A stretch of 59,277 bases of DNA from Pyrinomonadaceae bacterium (GCA_017983495.1 JAGOBH010000007.1:1-59277), one strand, 5' to 3'; counted from the first letter of the stretch, positions 7,754 to 17,089 are shown. Numbers and translations: made by a program. The notes: generated from the letters alone by a model not told the origin.

Positions 7754-8968
7754 ATGAGCAAATATATTAGATCATTCGCGTTAATAATTTTGGTCTCCGC
7801 CGCATTTGGGGTTCACGCTCAGACGACCGGTGTGTCACCGAAACCGTCGGTTATTACGGGCGACGTCGTATCGATAGATGCGGCAAAGATCGTCATCAAG
7901 ACTGCGGATGGTAATGTGGAAGGTACTTTGGCGGCAACGACCGAATTCAAGAAGGTCGATCCCGTCGCGCCCAGTCTCAAGACTGCGGTCCCTGCGGCAG
8001 CGACGGATATTTCGACAGGTGACCGCGTAATGGCGACCGGAGTATTGGCGGCGGATAAGAAATCGTTCCCGGCTCGTGCGGTGTACCTGATGACGAAATC
8101 AGATATCGCTCAGAAGCAGGCTAAGGAAGCTGAAAAATGGCGAACACGGGGTATTGCAGGCCGCGTCACGGCGGTAAATGCGCAGACAAATCAGATCACC
8201 GTCGAGATCAGAAGCCTGATGGGCAGTACGACGACAGTGCTAACGCCGAAGCCTGACGCGGTCTTTCACAGGTACGCACAGGATTCGATCAAGTTTGAAG
8301 AGGCCAAAGACAGTTCATTTGCTGAGGTGAAGCAGGGCGATATGATCCGTGCCCTTGGCGATAAGAGTGCTGACGGTACGAGCTTTACTGCCGAGCAGGT
8401 CGTGACAGGAGCATTCCAGACGATCGCCGGCACCGTAAAGACGATCGACACTGTAAAGAATGAAGTCGTTATCACTGACCTTCAAACGAAAAAAGATGTG
8501 ACGGTAGCTATCGGCACCGCATCGTTGATGAAAAAGTTCCCCGCCGAGTTCGCAGAACGCCTTGCGGGCGGTGCGATGGGCGGCGGCGGAATGCGGCCTC
8601 CGGGGCAAGGGCAGCCACCGGCAGGCGGCCGACCGGCGACTGGCGGTCAGGTCCAGCCTGGTGCCGGAGCACCGGGACAGGGACGTCCGGGAATGGGCGG
8701 CCAGCGTGGCGGCGGTGCGGGGATCGACGACATGCTCGAACGCTTTCAGGATATTACGGCAGCTGACCTCAGCGTCGGTGACATGATCGCAGTGTCGAGC
8801 ACAAAAAATGGAAATACATCGCGTGTTAACGCGATCAAGCTGCTGGCGGGTGTCGAACCGTTTATCCGGATGGCACAAATGTCATCGGGTGGCGGACGCG
8901 GCCAGGGCGGACAAGGAGTTCAAGGCGGATTTACTATACCGGGATTGGATGGTATCGGTTTCCCCTAA
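7754..8968 (+). CDS. Exported DUF5666-like protein with Gly/Pro-rich insert
   Basis: A 404-residue protein with a Sec signal peptide (cleavage after GVHAQ). It contains repeated beta-barrel-like units of the type VITGDVVSIDAAKIVIKT, IAGRVTAVNAQTNQITVEI and IAGTVKTIDTVKNEVVITD, each followed by a GD(R/M) turn, as in DUF5666/OB-like envelope proteins. Around residues 275-325 is a low-complexity Gly/Pro/Gln segment, and another Gly/Gln stretch lies near the C-terminus. It directly precedes the Oar-type receptor, which also has a Gly-rich insert, so the two may act together at the cell surface. That link is inference. A purine-rich GAGGAAAA lies about 20 bases upstream of the start. Confidence 0.75.
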   Translation: MSKYIRSFALIILVSAAFGVHAQTTGVSPKPSVITGDVVSIDAAKIVIKTADGNVEGTLAATTEFKKVDPVAPSLKTAVPAAATDISTGDRVMATGVLAADKKSFPARAVYLMTKSDIAQKQAKEAEKWRTRGIAGRVTAVNAQTNQITVEIRSLMGSTTTVLTPKPDAVFHRYAQDSIKFEEAKDSSFAEVKQGDMIRALGDKSADGTSFTAEQVVTGAFQTIAGTVKTIDTVKNEVVITDLQTKKDVTVAIGTASLMKKFPAEFAERLAGGAMGGGGMRPPGQGQPPAGGRPATGGQVQPGAGAPGQGRPGMGGQRGGGAGIDDMLERFQDITAADLSVGDMIAVSSTKNGNTSRVNAIKLLAGVEPFIRMAQMSSGGGRGQGGQGVQGGFTIPGLDGIGFP

Positions 8969-9049
8969 AAATATTATTTATTCAGCCAGGGCCGGGAGAT
9001 GGTTTTCTCTCGAGCACCGGCTAGCGGCATATTTCAAAAGGTAATTATC

Positions 9050-12000
9050 ATGAAATTTATAAGATCAATTTTAATATTCGGGCTTGTGTCCGCGTTGGCG
9101 GTCAGTACCGCCTTTGGACAGGCGACGGGCAGCATCAGCGGCTCTGTGACCGACTCGTTAGGAGCCGTTCTCGTGGGAGCCTCGGTAACCGTAGTTTCAC
9201 CAAAGGGAACGCAGAAGATCGTCGTGACCAACGCTCGCGGCGAATATACAGCTACCGGGCTTGAGGCCGGCAAATATACGGTCAAGGCTATTGCTCCGAA
9301 ATTCGCTCTCTACGAGAACACGGAGGTCGAGGTTACGGCAGGTGAAAAAACAGACCTTTTCATCGTGCTTACAGTATCCGGCGTTGAAGAAAGCGTTGAC
9401 GTTTCGAATAACGATACGGTCTCGAACGATGCGGACAACAACGCTGATGCGACGGTTATCAAGGGCAAGGATCTCGACGCATTGCCGGATGATCCCGACG
9501 AACTCGAGGCGGCTCTTCAGGCACTCGCCGGCCCTTCGGCTGGACCGAACGGCGGACAGATATACATTGATGGATTTACCGGCGGCCAGCTGCCCTCAAA
9601 GGATTCGATCCGCGAGATCCGCATTAATCAGAATCCGTTTTCGGCCGAATTCGACCGTCTCGGCTTCGGCCGTATCGAGATATTAACCAAGCCCGGTTCG
9701 GACAAATTCCGCGGTACTGTTTCAGGCAATTTTAATGATGAAAGCCTGAATTCGCGTAATCCGTTTGCCTCAAACCGTGCACCCAGCCAGCTTCGCTCGT
9801 TCGGCGGCAATCTGTCAGGCCCGATAAAGAAGGGTAAAGCATCGTTTTTCCTAGATGTAATGAACCGCAGCAACGACGGCAACGCCGTGGTGAATGCTGT
9901 CGTTCTTGATTCGGCATACAACCCGGTCAATATTCGTCAGGAGTTTGTCGTTCCGAGTAACCGCTTTTCGATCAACCCTCGTGTAGATTTTGCGATCAAT
10001 GACAAGAATACACTCGTTGCACGATACAGCTTTGACCGGTCGTCCAATGAAAATCAAGGCATCGGAGATACGTCGTTGCCGTCGCGAGCATACGACACGA
10101 CCGGCTTTGGCCACGAGATCCGCTTGACGGAAACGGCGATAATCAATGCCAAGACGGTGAATGAGACTCGCTTTGAGTATTCGTTCGACAAGCGCGAGCA
10201 GAATGGCGACAATTCGATACCGACGATCAATGTCGCATCGGCATTCACCGGCGGCGGAGCTCAGATCGGAACCAGTTACAACAGCAACAAGGAATGGGAA
10301 CTGAGTAATTTCACGACGACGTCATTTGGTAAGAACTCACAGCACTCGGTCAAATTCGGCGTACGTCTGAGGAATTCCAACATCACCGACCGCTCGGAGA
10401 ATAATTACGGCGGAACCTATGTATTCCCCGGATTCTTCGGTGCCGATCCGTATGACCTCAATGGCGACGGGGTCGTTTCGCCGCTCGAGCAGTATCGGGC
10501 AAGTTTGCTCGGTGCCGTTGGGACGAGATACGACCCAACGCAGTTTTCGCTGACGACCGGTGATCCCGTTGCGAAAGTTTCGCGTTTCGACACGGGACTT
10601 TTCATTACCGATGACTGGCGTATTTCGCCAGCCCTGATGCTCAGTTTTGGCCTGCGTTACGAAAATCAGACGAATATCAGCGATAACACTAACTTTGCCC
10701 CGCGATTCGGATTCGCGTGGTCGCCGGGTGCCGGTGGGGCTAAGGCTCCCAAAACGGTATTCCGCGGCGGAGCAGGGTTCTTTTACGATCGGTTTAGCGA
10801 GAACTTGACTCTTCAGGCGAACAGATTTGACGGCACTAATCAGCTGAGTTTGTTGGTAAGTGCGAACGAGACCGACCCGGTTCGTCGTGCGGCTGCACTT
10901 GTTCTGCTTTCGCAGCCGGTATTTACGAATAATGGAGTGTCGAATTCGCCGACGGCCGCACAGATACTGGCGGCATTGCCGCAATCGAACACGATCCGTA
11001 CGGTCGCTAGCGACTTAAAAGCTCCGTACACGATGCAGGCGGCACTCGGTGTCGAGCGGCAACTGCCTTTCAAGACGACATTCGGAGCGTTTTTTATTAC
11101 CTCCAGAACACTACAGCAATTGCGAGCCAGGAACATCAATGCTCCGATATGCCCGGCTCAGGTGGCGTGTCTCAATGCTCCGCGGCCGGATCCCTCTGGC
11201 GGCAACGTGTTTCAGGTCGAATCGAGCGGCATCAACAAGCAGACGCAGTTGATCCTGAATTTCCGTAATAACTACAGCAACCGGTTCTCGATATTTGGTA
11301 ACTATCGGCTCGGTTTTGCCGATAGCGACACGGACGGTGCAAACAGCTTCCCGGCATACAGCTACGATCTTAGCGGTGAATTTGGCCGCTCATCTTTCGA
11401 CGTTCGACACAATTTTGTGATCGGCGGAAACGTTGTTCTGCCCTGGAACATTTCGCTGAACCCGTTCATTACGGCAAGCTCGGGTCGTCCGTTTAATATC
11501 ACACGCGGCGTCGATGCCAACGGTGACTCGCTATTTACCGAACGGCCAACTTTTGCTGAACTCGGCAACCGTTGCTCGGAACTCAGCCTGACATCGTCGT
11601 TCTGCGACATTGCGGGCCAGGACCCGAACGCGGTGATCCCGCGTAACTACGGCGTCGGTCCGGCGTATTTCAGCGTCAACGTACGCGTCGGTAAGACCTT
11701 CGGATTTGGCAAATCGGCCGCTTCAACGGCTGGAACCGGCCAGGGCGGCGGAAATCGCGGCGGCGGTTCGCCCGGCATGGTCATGGTCGGTGGCCCGGGC
11801 GGTGGCGGCGGTGGACGCGGTCCCGGCGGCGGAATGGGCGGAATGTTCGGCGGCGGCGGTGACGCGAGAAAACCGTACAACCTGAACATGAGCATCAATT
11901 TTAACAACCTGTTCAATACAGTAAACCTGGGTACGCCTGTCGGCAGCCTCATCTCGGGCAGGTTTGGCCAGTCGACCAACATCGCCGGTGGTTTCGGCGG

Positions 12001-12067
12001 ATTTGGTGGTGGTGGTGGCGGAACGGCAAATCGCCGCATCGAACTGAGCATGCGGTTTAGCTGGTAA
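9050..12067 (+). CDS. Oar-like TonB-dependent receptor with carboxypeptidase-regulatory domain
   Basis: Start chosen at ATG 9050 (1005 residues) because it yields a normal signal peptide (MKFIRSILIFGLVSALAVST ... AFGQ); the longer frame from 8999 is unlikely. Residues ~24-110 are a carboxypeptidase-regulatory/CNA-type beta sandwich (SISGSVTDSLGAVLVGASVT ... ARGEYTATGLEAGKYTV). A plug-like region and a long outer-membrane beta barrel follow, with many FGLRYENQ and FSINPRVDF-like strands, ending in RIELSMRFSW with a terminal aromatic residue typical of barrels. Near the C-terminus lies a Gly-rich insert (~residues 885-930). The Oar type is common in Acidobacteria and imports or exports unknown large substrates. 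Confidence 0.9.
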   Translation: MKFIRSILIFGLVSALAVSTAFGQATGSISGSVTDSLGAVLVGASVTVVSPKGTQKIVVTNARGEYTATGLEAGKYTVKAIAPKFALYENTEVEVTAGEKTDLFIVLTVSGVEESVDVSNNDTVSNDADNNADATVIKGKDLDALPDDPDELEAALQALAGPSAGPNGGQIYIDGFTGGQLPSKDSIREIRINQNPFSAEFDRLGFGRIEILTKPGSDKFRGTVSGNFNDESLNSRNPFASNRAPSQLRSFGGNLSGPIKKGKASFFLDVMNRSNDGNAVVNAVVLDSAYNPVNIRQEFVVPSNRFSINPRVDFAINDKNTLVARYSFDRSSNENQGIGDTSLPSRAYDTTGFGHEIRLTETAIINAKTVNETRFEYSFDKREQNGDNSIPTINVASAFTGGGAQIGTSYNSNKEWELSNFTTTSFGKNSQHSVKFGVRLRNSNITDRSENNYGGTYVFPGFFGADPYDLNGDGVVSPLEQYRASLLGAVGTRYDPTQFSLTTGDPVAKVSRFDTGLFITDDWRISPALMLSFGLRYENQTNISDNTNFAPRFGFAWSPGAGGAKAPKTVFRGGAGFFYDRFSENLTLQANRFDGTNQLSLLVSANETDPVRRAAALVLLSQPVFTNNGVSNSPTAAQILAALPQSNTIRTVASDLKAPYTMQAALGVERQLPFKTTFGAFFITSRTLQQLRARNINAPICPAQVACLNAPRPDPSGGNVFQVESSGINKQTQLILNFRNNYSNRFSIFGNYRLGFADSDTDGANSFPAYSYDLSGEFGRSSFDVRHNFVIGGNVVLPWNISLNPFITASSGRPFNITRGVDANGDSLFTERPTFAELGNRCSELSLTSSFCDIAGQDPNAVIPRNYGVGPAYFSVNVRVGKTFGFGKSAASTAGTGQGGGNRGGGSPGMVMVGGPGGGGGGRGPGGGMGGMFGGGGDARKPYNLNMSINFNNLFNTVNLGTPVGSLISGRFGQSTNIAGGFGGFGGGGGGTANRRIELSMRFSW

Positions 12068-12098
12068 CGGCCAAACGCAGCTTTGCGTTAAATTGAAG

Positions 12099-12135
12099 GA
12101 GAGACGAGGTGCTGACGGCCCTTGTCTCTCTTTTT
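12099..12135 (+). terminator. Rho-independent terminator after the Oar-like receptor
   Basis: An 11-bp stem pairs 12099-12109 with 12120-12130 (one G-T pair), followed directly by TTTTT at 12131-12135. It lies about 30 bases after the receptor stop and closes that transcript. Confidence 0.85.
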
Positions 12136-12227
12136 ATTGCCCAAAGAAAAACAGGTGCACCAGTGATCAAAAAGGAGAGTATAATATTGTCGATTTAAGT
12201 TAATGTTATCCAGACAGGAGAATTGCA

Positions 12228-13511
12228 ATGAGAAAGCGATCAGTGTCTATAGTGGCAACCCTTTTGGTATGTGCGGCTATCGGGTTCGGGCAGAGTGCTC
12301 TTCAGGTATTTGATCAGGCAAAGCAGGATTTTGACGCGAAGCGGTTCCAGTCAGCCGCTACCGGCTTTGCCCGATATACACAATTGGTCCCTACTGACCC
12401 GGCGGGCTTCACCAATCTTGGCCTTAGTTACTATTTTCTGGATCGATACAGCGAGTCGATCCCTGCTTTCTCGACGGCCACAAGGCTGAAATCGGATTCA
12501 TACACAGCTTGGGTATATCTCGGAATATGTTATGAAAAATCATCAAGGTACAGCGACGCGGTAAATGCGCTAAAGACTGCGGCCGGCATAGAACCGAACA
12601 ATCCGTTTGCTCACGCACAGCTTGGTCTTGTCTACTATGGCGGTAAGAACTACGCGGACGCGGAACGATCGTTGAGGCGGGCGGTCGAACTAAAGCCCGG
12701 CGACTATTTTTACCGTTACAGACTCAGCCTTACGCTCTATTATCTGGAACGATTTGACCAGGCCATGGCCGAGGCACGTGAATCGATCCGTTTGAAGCCG
12801 GATTATTCTTATTCGCGAGCCTTATTAGGCGACATCTTTTATAACAACAAACAGTTCAAAGAGGCAGTTGTTGAATATAAGGAAGCCGTCAGACTGCGGC
12901 CAACCGATCCGGCAACCCATTACCAACTAGGGCAGTCGTATTACGGCCTAAAGAACTATGTTGCCGCAATCGCCGCATTTAAAGAAGCCGTGAGGCTTGA
13001 TCCGGCTGACTATGACGGATGGGTCTATTTAGGAAACTCGCTCGACTATAACAATCAATTGAATGAAGCTATCGAAGCATATAAGGCGGGCTTAAAGCTG
13101 AGACCCGACAGCGCAATGGCGTATTCGGAATTAGGAATAGCTTATAATCGTGCCGGCAACTTCATCGAGGCGGAGAAGTACTCACGCGAGGCGATCAAGC
13201 GGGAACCGGGACGACAAAAGTACCATACGGATCAGTGTATGAATCTGCGAAGATTGAAGAGGTTCACCGAAGCGCTTGCCGAATGCCAGGAGGCGGTCCG
13301 AATTGACAGTAAATATGTTGAGGGCTATTACGAACTTGGTACACTGTACCGCGATATGCGCGATCAGGCGAATAGCGAGAAGAAAACCGTCGCCGCGCGT
13401 GGCTTTGACCAGAAGGCTAAAGAGCAGGTCACAAAATTGGAAACGCTTGACCCTGAAGAGGCTCAGAAGCTTAACGATCTGATCACGCCGGCTGTGAAAC
13501 CGAAGCCATAG
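12228..13511 (+). CDS. Exported TPR-repeat protein
   Basis: A 427-residue protein with a signal peptide (MRKRSVSIVATLLVCAAIGF, cleavage near GFGQ) and a good binding site (ACAGGAG) upstream. It is almost entirely built from tetratricopeptide repeats, about ten, with typical motifs such as FTNLGLSYYFLDRYSESIPA, AHAQLGLVYYGGKNYADAE and AYSELGIAYNRAGNFIEAEK. TPR arrays hold protein partners; the partner here is not evident. It sits alone between the terminator at 12135 and the LolA-like gene, so it is probably monocistronic. Confidence 0.88.
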   Translation: MRKRSVSIVATLLVCAAIGFGQSALQVFDQAKQDFDAKRFQSAATGFARYTQLVPTDPAGFTNLGLSYYFLDRYSESIPAFSTATRLKSDSYTAWVYLGICYEKSSRYSDAVNALKTAAGIEPNNPFAHAQLGLVYYGGKNYADAERSLRRAVELKPGDYFYRYRLSLTLYYLERFDQAMAEARESIRLKPDYSYSRALLGDIFYNNKQFKEAVVEYKEAVRLRPTDPATHYQLGQSYYGLKNYVAAIAAFKEAVRLDPADYDGWVYLGNSLDYNNQLNEAIEAYKAGLKLRPDSAMAYSELGIAYNRAGNFIEAEKYSREAIKREPGRQKYHTDQCMNLRRLKRFTEALAECQEAVRIDSKYVEGYYELGTLYRDMRDQANSEKKTVAARGFDQKAKEQVTKLETLDPEEAQKLNDLITPAVKPKP

Positions 13512-13621
13512 GGTTTGATTCATCCGACATTTTGATCACGGACAGGTTGTTGTCGTTTGCCGATCGTATGAATTTCGGGATATTTTAAAACTGATATTGT
13601 CGGTTTAGCGTATTAGAATCT

Positions 13622-14353
13622 ATGAATAGAATAGCTCTTTTAGTTTTCCTCTTATCTATGTTGGCATTTGCATCATTTGCCCAACCGGCCCCCAAATCGC
13701 AACCGGCGGCGGCCAATTCGGCTGATAAAGACGCCAGGGAACTAGCCGGAGCCGTACTAGCCGCGCATGGCGGCGATAAATTGAAGGGCCTTAAGACATT
13801 GACCTTAAGCGGCAGCATGGACACGAATGCGTTCAACCAGTCGATACCGGGAACATTCGTGATGATCTTTTCGGGTCAGAAGTATCGTCTTGACCTGAAC
13901 AACCCGTTTCAGCCGCTAAAGCAGATATTTGACGGAACGGATACGCTGACGCTGTTGCCCAATTCTTTTAAGCTGCCACCGCTTGACCGGGTTGGCTTTT
14001 ACATCATTGGACGTATCGGTGATCCGGCATTTCCGATCAACGCATTGCCGGAAACCTCAAAGAAGAAGAACGGCTTTAGGATGACATCACCGGACGGCCG
14101 AGCAACTGACTTTTATGTGGATGAGAAGACGAAACAGGTCAAAGGTTACGATGCGAGTTTTGATTTTAACGGTCAGTCCGCGACGACATCGGTCGAGATA
14201 GAGAAGTACCGGACGATCGAAGGCGTCATTGTGCCCGAGAAATTTGCACAGCGGTTCGATCTCGGGCAAATGACCGCATATGCGAACTTTAAGGCTAAAG
14301 AGATATTGGTAAATTCAACTCTTGCCGATGATGTCTTTGTGATGTCCAAATAG
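13622..14353 (+). CDS. Exported LolA-like protein of unknown function
   Basis: A 243-residue protein with a signal peptide (cleavage near ASFAQ). The body begins with the AHGGDKLKGLKTLTLSG pattern and continues with long beta strands (GTFVMIFSGQKYRLDL, FDGTDTLTLLPNS, ATDFYVDEKTKQVKGYDA), as in outer-membrane lipoprotein-sorting-like (LolA/LppX fold) proteins widespread in Acidobacteria. These folds bind lipids or hydrophobic ligands, but no ligand can be read from the sequence. It is a single gene that converges with the epimerase gene five bases downstream. Confidence 0.65.
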   Translation: MNRIALLVFLLSMLAFASFAQPAPKSQPAAANSADKDARELAGAVLAAHGGDKLKGLKTLTLSGSMDTNAFNQSIPGTFVMIFSGQKYRLDLNNPFQPLKQIFDGTDTLTLLPNSFKLPPLDRVGFYIIGRIGDPAFPINALPETSKKKNGFRMTSPDGRATDFYVDEKTKQVKGYDASFDFNGQSATTSVEIEKYRTIEGVIVPEKFAQRFDLGQMTAYANFKAKEILVNSTLADDVFVMSK

Positions 14354-14358
14354 ATGGG

Positions 14359-15315
14359 TCACGATGCGAATCGACTGGACTTCCACCAGTCGATCGTTCG
14401 CCTCAACCCCTCTTCCAGTCCGACGACCTCCTGATAACCCAACCATTCGACCGCCCTTTGATTGTCAGCCTGTGAATGTTTGACGTCTCCGTTGCGTCCG
14501 GCAAGATACTCGGCGGACACGTTCGGGTTCCCGGTGATGTCCTTCAAAACGTCCAGAAGGCGGTTAAGCGAAATTCGCTCGCCGTTCGCCACATTGAGTG
14601 TCATTCCGACACCTTTTTCCGACTGGCTCGCACGAATGTTTGCGTCGACCACATTGGCAACGTAGGTGAAGTCACGGGACTGTTCGCCGTCCCCGTATAT
14701 GACGGGCGTAGTGCCTTTCATCAGTGCATCGATGAAGCGGGATATAACGCCGGAGTACATTGACGAAGGATTTTGCCGCGGACCAAAAACGTTAAAATAG
14801 CGCAATGCCATTGTTTCAAGGCCATAGACATTGTTGAATGAGCGGCAATAGAGCTCGCCTGTGAGCTTTGCGACGGCATACGGTGAAAGTGGGTCGGACG
14901 CCATTGTTTCAACCTTAGGCAGCGTTGGCTGGTCGCCATAGGCCGAACTGGAGGCCGCATAGATAAAACGGCGAACCCCAGCCTCTTTTGAACGGAGCAA
15001 TACGTTGAAAGTACCGTCTACACAGACGCGATGTGTTTCCGCAGGGTTCTCGACCGAACGAGGAACGCTCGGCAGTGCTGCCTGGTGGAAAACGATCTCA
15101 GCATTCTCAACCGCGGCTTTCAATGCGACGTCATCATTGATGTCGCCCTCGATGAAATCAAAATCGCCCGTGATCTCCGCGAGGTTCTCGCGGCTTCCGG
15201 TTGAGAGGTCGTCGATGATCGTCACGCGGGCTCCCTGACTGATGAGTTCATCCGCCAGATTAGATCCGATAAATCCGGCACCGCCGGTAACGAGTACTTT
15301 GGTTGTAAGCGCCAT
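14359..15315 (-). CDS. NAD-dependent nucleotide-sugar epimerase (UDP-glucose/UDP-GlcNAc 4-epimerase type)
   Basis: A 318-residue extended short-chain dehydrogenase. It shows the NAD-binding Rossmann signature VTGGAGFIGSNLADEL, the IDDLSTG turn, the FHQAALPSVPRSV loop, the catalytic serine region SSSAYGD and the YAVAK catalytic Tyr/Lys pair, plus a typical ALRYFNVFGPRQNP substrate region. The SVPRSV and ALRYFNVFGPRQNP elements resemble 4-epimerases acting on UDP-GlcNAc (WbpP/Gne type) as much as GalE, so the substrate is left open. It lies with UDP-glucose dehydrogenase on the same strand, pointing to synthesis of activated sugars for a surface polysaccharide. A small four-helix-bundle gene sits between the two. 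Confidence 0.88.
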   Translation of the reverse strand: MALTTKVLVTGGAGFIGSNLADELISQGARVTIIDDLSTGSRENLAEITGDFDFIEGDINDDVALKAAVENAEIVFHQAALPSVPRSVENPAETHRVCVDGTFNVLLRSKEAGVRRFIYAASSSAYGDQPTLPKVETMASDPLSPYAVAKLTGELYCRSFNNVYGLETMALRYFNVFGPRQNPSSMYSGVISRFIDALMKGTTPVIYGDGEQSRDFTYVANVVDANIRASQSEKGVGMTLNVANGERISLNRLLDVLKDITGNPNVSAEYLAGRNGDVKHSQADNQRAVEWLGYQEVVGLEEGLRRTIDWWKSSRFAS

Positions 15316-15328
15316 AGTAAAAGAAGGC

Positions 15329-15354
15329 GAGAAAATGAGAAGGTGAGAAAGTGA
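15329..15354. repeat. Octamer repeat, left inverted copy flanking the four-helix-bundle gene
   Basis: Three 8-base units GAGAAAAT, GAGAAGGT and GAGAAAGT stand in tandem between the epimerase start and the stop of the four-helix-bundle gene. The reverse complement matches 15756-15781 at 23 of 26 positions, so the gene at 15361 is bracketed by inverted copies. Confidence 0.75.
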
Positions 15355-15360
15355 CCTAAC

Positions 15361-15759
15361 CTACCGTTTTCTCAGTCCCGAAGGAATAACCCAAGACCGT
15401 GGATTATTGCCAATTGTTAGCAGCATCGAAATTATTTCATCATATACCTTGAATAACCGACGACCAATTGCGGTATCGAGGTAATTACAACGAACAGAAA
15501 ATTCTAGCCATGTTTGGGTCTCAGCGGCTTCGCCTTCCGCATCATTGAGCTTGCTTATGAATGCCGCCTCGTACCGACGCTTTCGCCACGCTTCGGCGAT
15601 ATTAGAGCAAACGGAACGCGAAGACCTTCTGATCTGGTCAATCAGCGAGAAAGTCTCTTCTTTTGGAAAGCCCTTGCTTAGTTCAAAGATCTCCATCGCA
15701 GCTTCAAAAGCCTTCTTATAGACCTCCAAATCCTGATGTCGCGTTATCTTGTTGCTCAC
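15361..15759 (-). CDS. Four-helix-bundle protein (23S rRNA intervening-sequence/S23 family)
   Basis: A 132-residue protein that matches the four-helix-bundle family found in 23S rRNA intervening sequences: HQDLEVYKKAFEAAMEIFEL at the start, FSLIDQIRRSSRSVCSNIAE in the middle and a tryptophan/leucine-rich third helix. GTG 15759 is used as start, with AGAAGG five bases upstream on the minus strand. The family includes Avd of diversity-generating retroelements, but no reverse transcriptase or variable repeat is present here. The gene lies between two sugar-nucleotide genes and is bracketed by inverted octamer repeats (15329-15354 and 15756-15781), suggesting it arrived as a small mobile cassette. 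The biochemical role is unknown; the family fold is basic and may bind nucleic acid. Confidence 0.88.
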   Translation of the reverse strand: MSNKITRHQDLEVYKKAFEAAMEIFELSKGFPKEETFSLIDQIRRSSRSVCSNIAEAWRKRRYEAAFISKLNDAEGEAAETQTWLEFSVRCNYLDTAIGRRLFKVYDEIISMLLTIGNNPRSWVIPSGLRKR

Positions 15760-15781
15760 CTTCTCACTCTCTCATTTTCTC
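15756..15781. repeat. Octamer repeat, right inverted copy flanking the four-helix-bundle gene
   Basis: Read on the minus strand, the units are GAGAAAAT, GAGAGAGT and GAGAAGGT, followed by the gene's own GTG. The last unit provides the ribosome binding site. It is the inverted partner of 15329-15354. Confidence 0.75.
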
Positions 15782-15790
15782 ACCCGCTTT

Positions 15791-17089
15791 CTACCGACCG
15801 ACGCCGACGTATTCAAAGCCCATTTCACGCATTTCTTTCGGCTCGTAGATGTTGCGAAGATCAGCGATCCTGGGTGAAGTCAACAGGCTCTTGACGCGTT
15901 CGAGGTCAAGGGCACGAAACTGGTTCCACTCGGTGACAATCACCATTGCGTCCGCTCCGTCAATGGCATCATATTCGTCCGTGGCGTACTCGATTCCGGT
16001 GACGAAATGACGCGATTCTTCCATTGCCACAGGGTCAAACGCCTTGACCGTGGCTCCGCGTTTGATCAATTCAGCGATTATCTCGATTGCCGGCGATTCG
16101 CGCATGTCGTCAGTCTCGGGCTTAAACGAAAGGCCGAGCATACCGATCTTTTTGCCGCTGAGGTCACCCACGAGCCGCTCGATCTTAGGGATCATCGCGT
16201 CACGCTGACGTTCGTTGGCTTCGATAACGGCGTCCACGATCCGCGTTTCGACTCCGTACTGGTCGGCAACGGTTGTCAGAGCTCGCGTGTCCTTAGGGAA
16301 GCACGAGCCGCCGTAGCCCGGGCCCGGATGCAGAAACTTGCGACCGATGCGATTGTCCATACCCATACCGCGAGCGACGTCGTGGACGTCACATCCGATG
16401 GCGTCGCATAAATTCGCAACCTCGTTGATAAAAGTGATCTTGGTCGCGAGAAATGCGTTGGCAGCGTACTTGATCAGTTCGGCCGCCTCGAGCGATGTGA
16501 TGACGATCGGCGTTTCAATAAGGTATAGCGGACGATAGAGTTCCTTCATCACCTCGACCGCACGGTCTTCGTTACTGCCGATGACAACGCGGTCCGGACG
16601 CATAAAGTCAGCGATGGCCGCACCTTCGCGAAGAAATTCCGGGTTTGACGCAACGCCGAACTCTGTCTCGATCTTGAGATTATCGGCAACAAAATTTCGC
16701 AACCACTTGCCGGTGCCGACGGGAACGGTTGATTTGGTGACCAGGACCTTGTAGCCGTTCATTGCTTCGGCAACGTCTTTGGCTGCTTGACGGTAATAAC
16801 TCATGTCCGGAGAGCCGTCAGCCTGGGGTGGTGTCCCGACGGCCAAAAATACGACCTGAGCTTCTTCGACCGCTGCTTTGATGTCCGTAGTGAAATGAAG
16901 ACGGCCGGCATCTACATTTTTCTTGACGATCGTGTCGAGGCCGGGTTCGTAGATCGGGATCATGCCATTATTGAGTTTCTCGATCTTTGCCGCGTCAACG
17001 TCGACGCAAATAACGTCGGTACCAAATTCGGCAAAACATGCACCAGATACCAAACCAACATAACCTGTTCCAATTACCGCGATATGCAT
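15791..17089 (-). CDS. ugd: UDP-glucose 6-dehydrogenase
   Basis: A 432-residue enzyme that oxidises UDP-glucose to UDP-glucuronate with two NAD+. Visible hallmarks: N-terminal Rossmann motif VIGTGYVGLVSGACFAEFG, the AVGTPPQADGSPD loop, VTKSTVPVGTG, NPEFLREGAAIADFMRPDRV, and the catalytic cysteine motif GPGYGGSCFPKDTRAL. The C-terminal UDP-binding domain contains GLSFKPETDDMRESP. Length is normal. With the epimerase downstream on the same strand it supplies sugar nucleotides for exopolysaccharide or lipopolysaccharide. Confidence 0.96.
   Translation of the reverse strand: MHIAVIGTGYVGLVSGACFAEFGTDVICVDVDAAKIEKLNNGMIPIYEPGLDTIVKKNVDAGRLHFTTDIKAAVEEAQVVFLAVGTPPQADGSPDMSYYRQAAKDVAEAMNGYKVLVTKSTVPVGTGKWLRNFVADNLKIETEFGVASNPEFLREGAAIADFMRPDRVVIGSNEDRAVEVMKELYRPLYLIETPIVITSLEAAELIKYAANAFLATKITFINEVANLCDAIGCDVHDVARGMGMDNRIGRKFLHPGPGYGGSCFPKDTRALTTVADQYGVETRIVDAVIEANERQRDAMIPKIERLVGDLSGKKIGMLGLSFKPETDDMRESPAIEIIAELIKRGATVKAFDPVAMEESRHFVTGIEYATDEYDAIDGADAMVIVTEWNQFRALDLERVKSLLTSPRIADLRNIYEPKEMREMGFEYVGVGR

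Noticed and set aside
15361..15759. Diversity-generating retroelement (the gene resembles Avd)
   Set aside because: No reverse transcriptase, template repeat or variable repeat is present nearby; only the four-helix-bundle family is supported.
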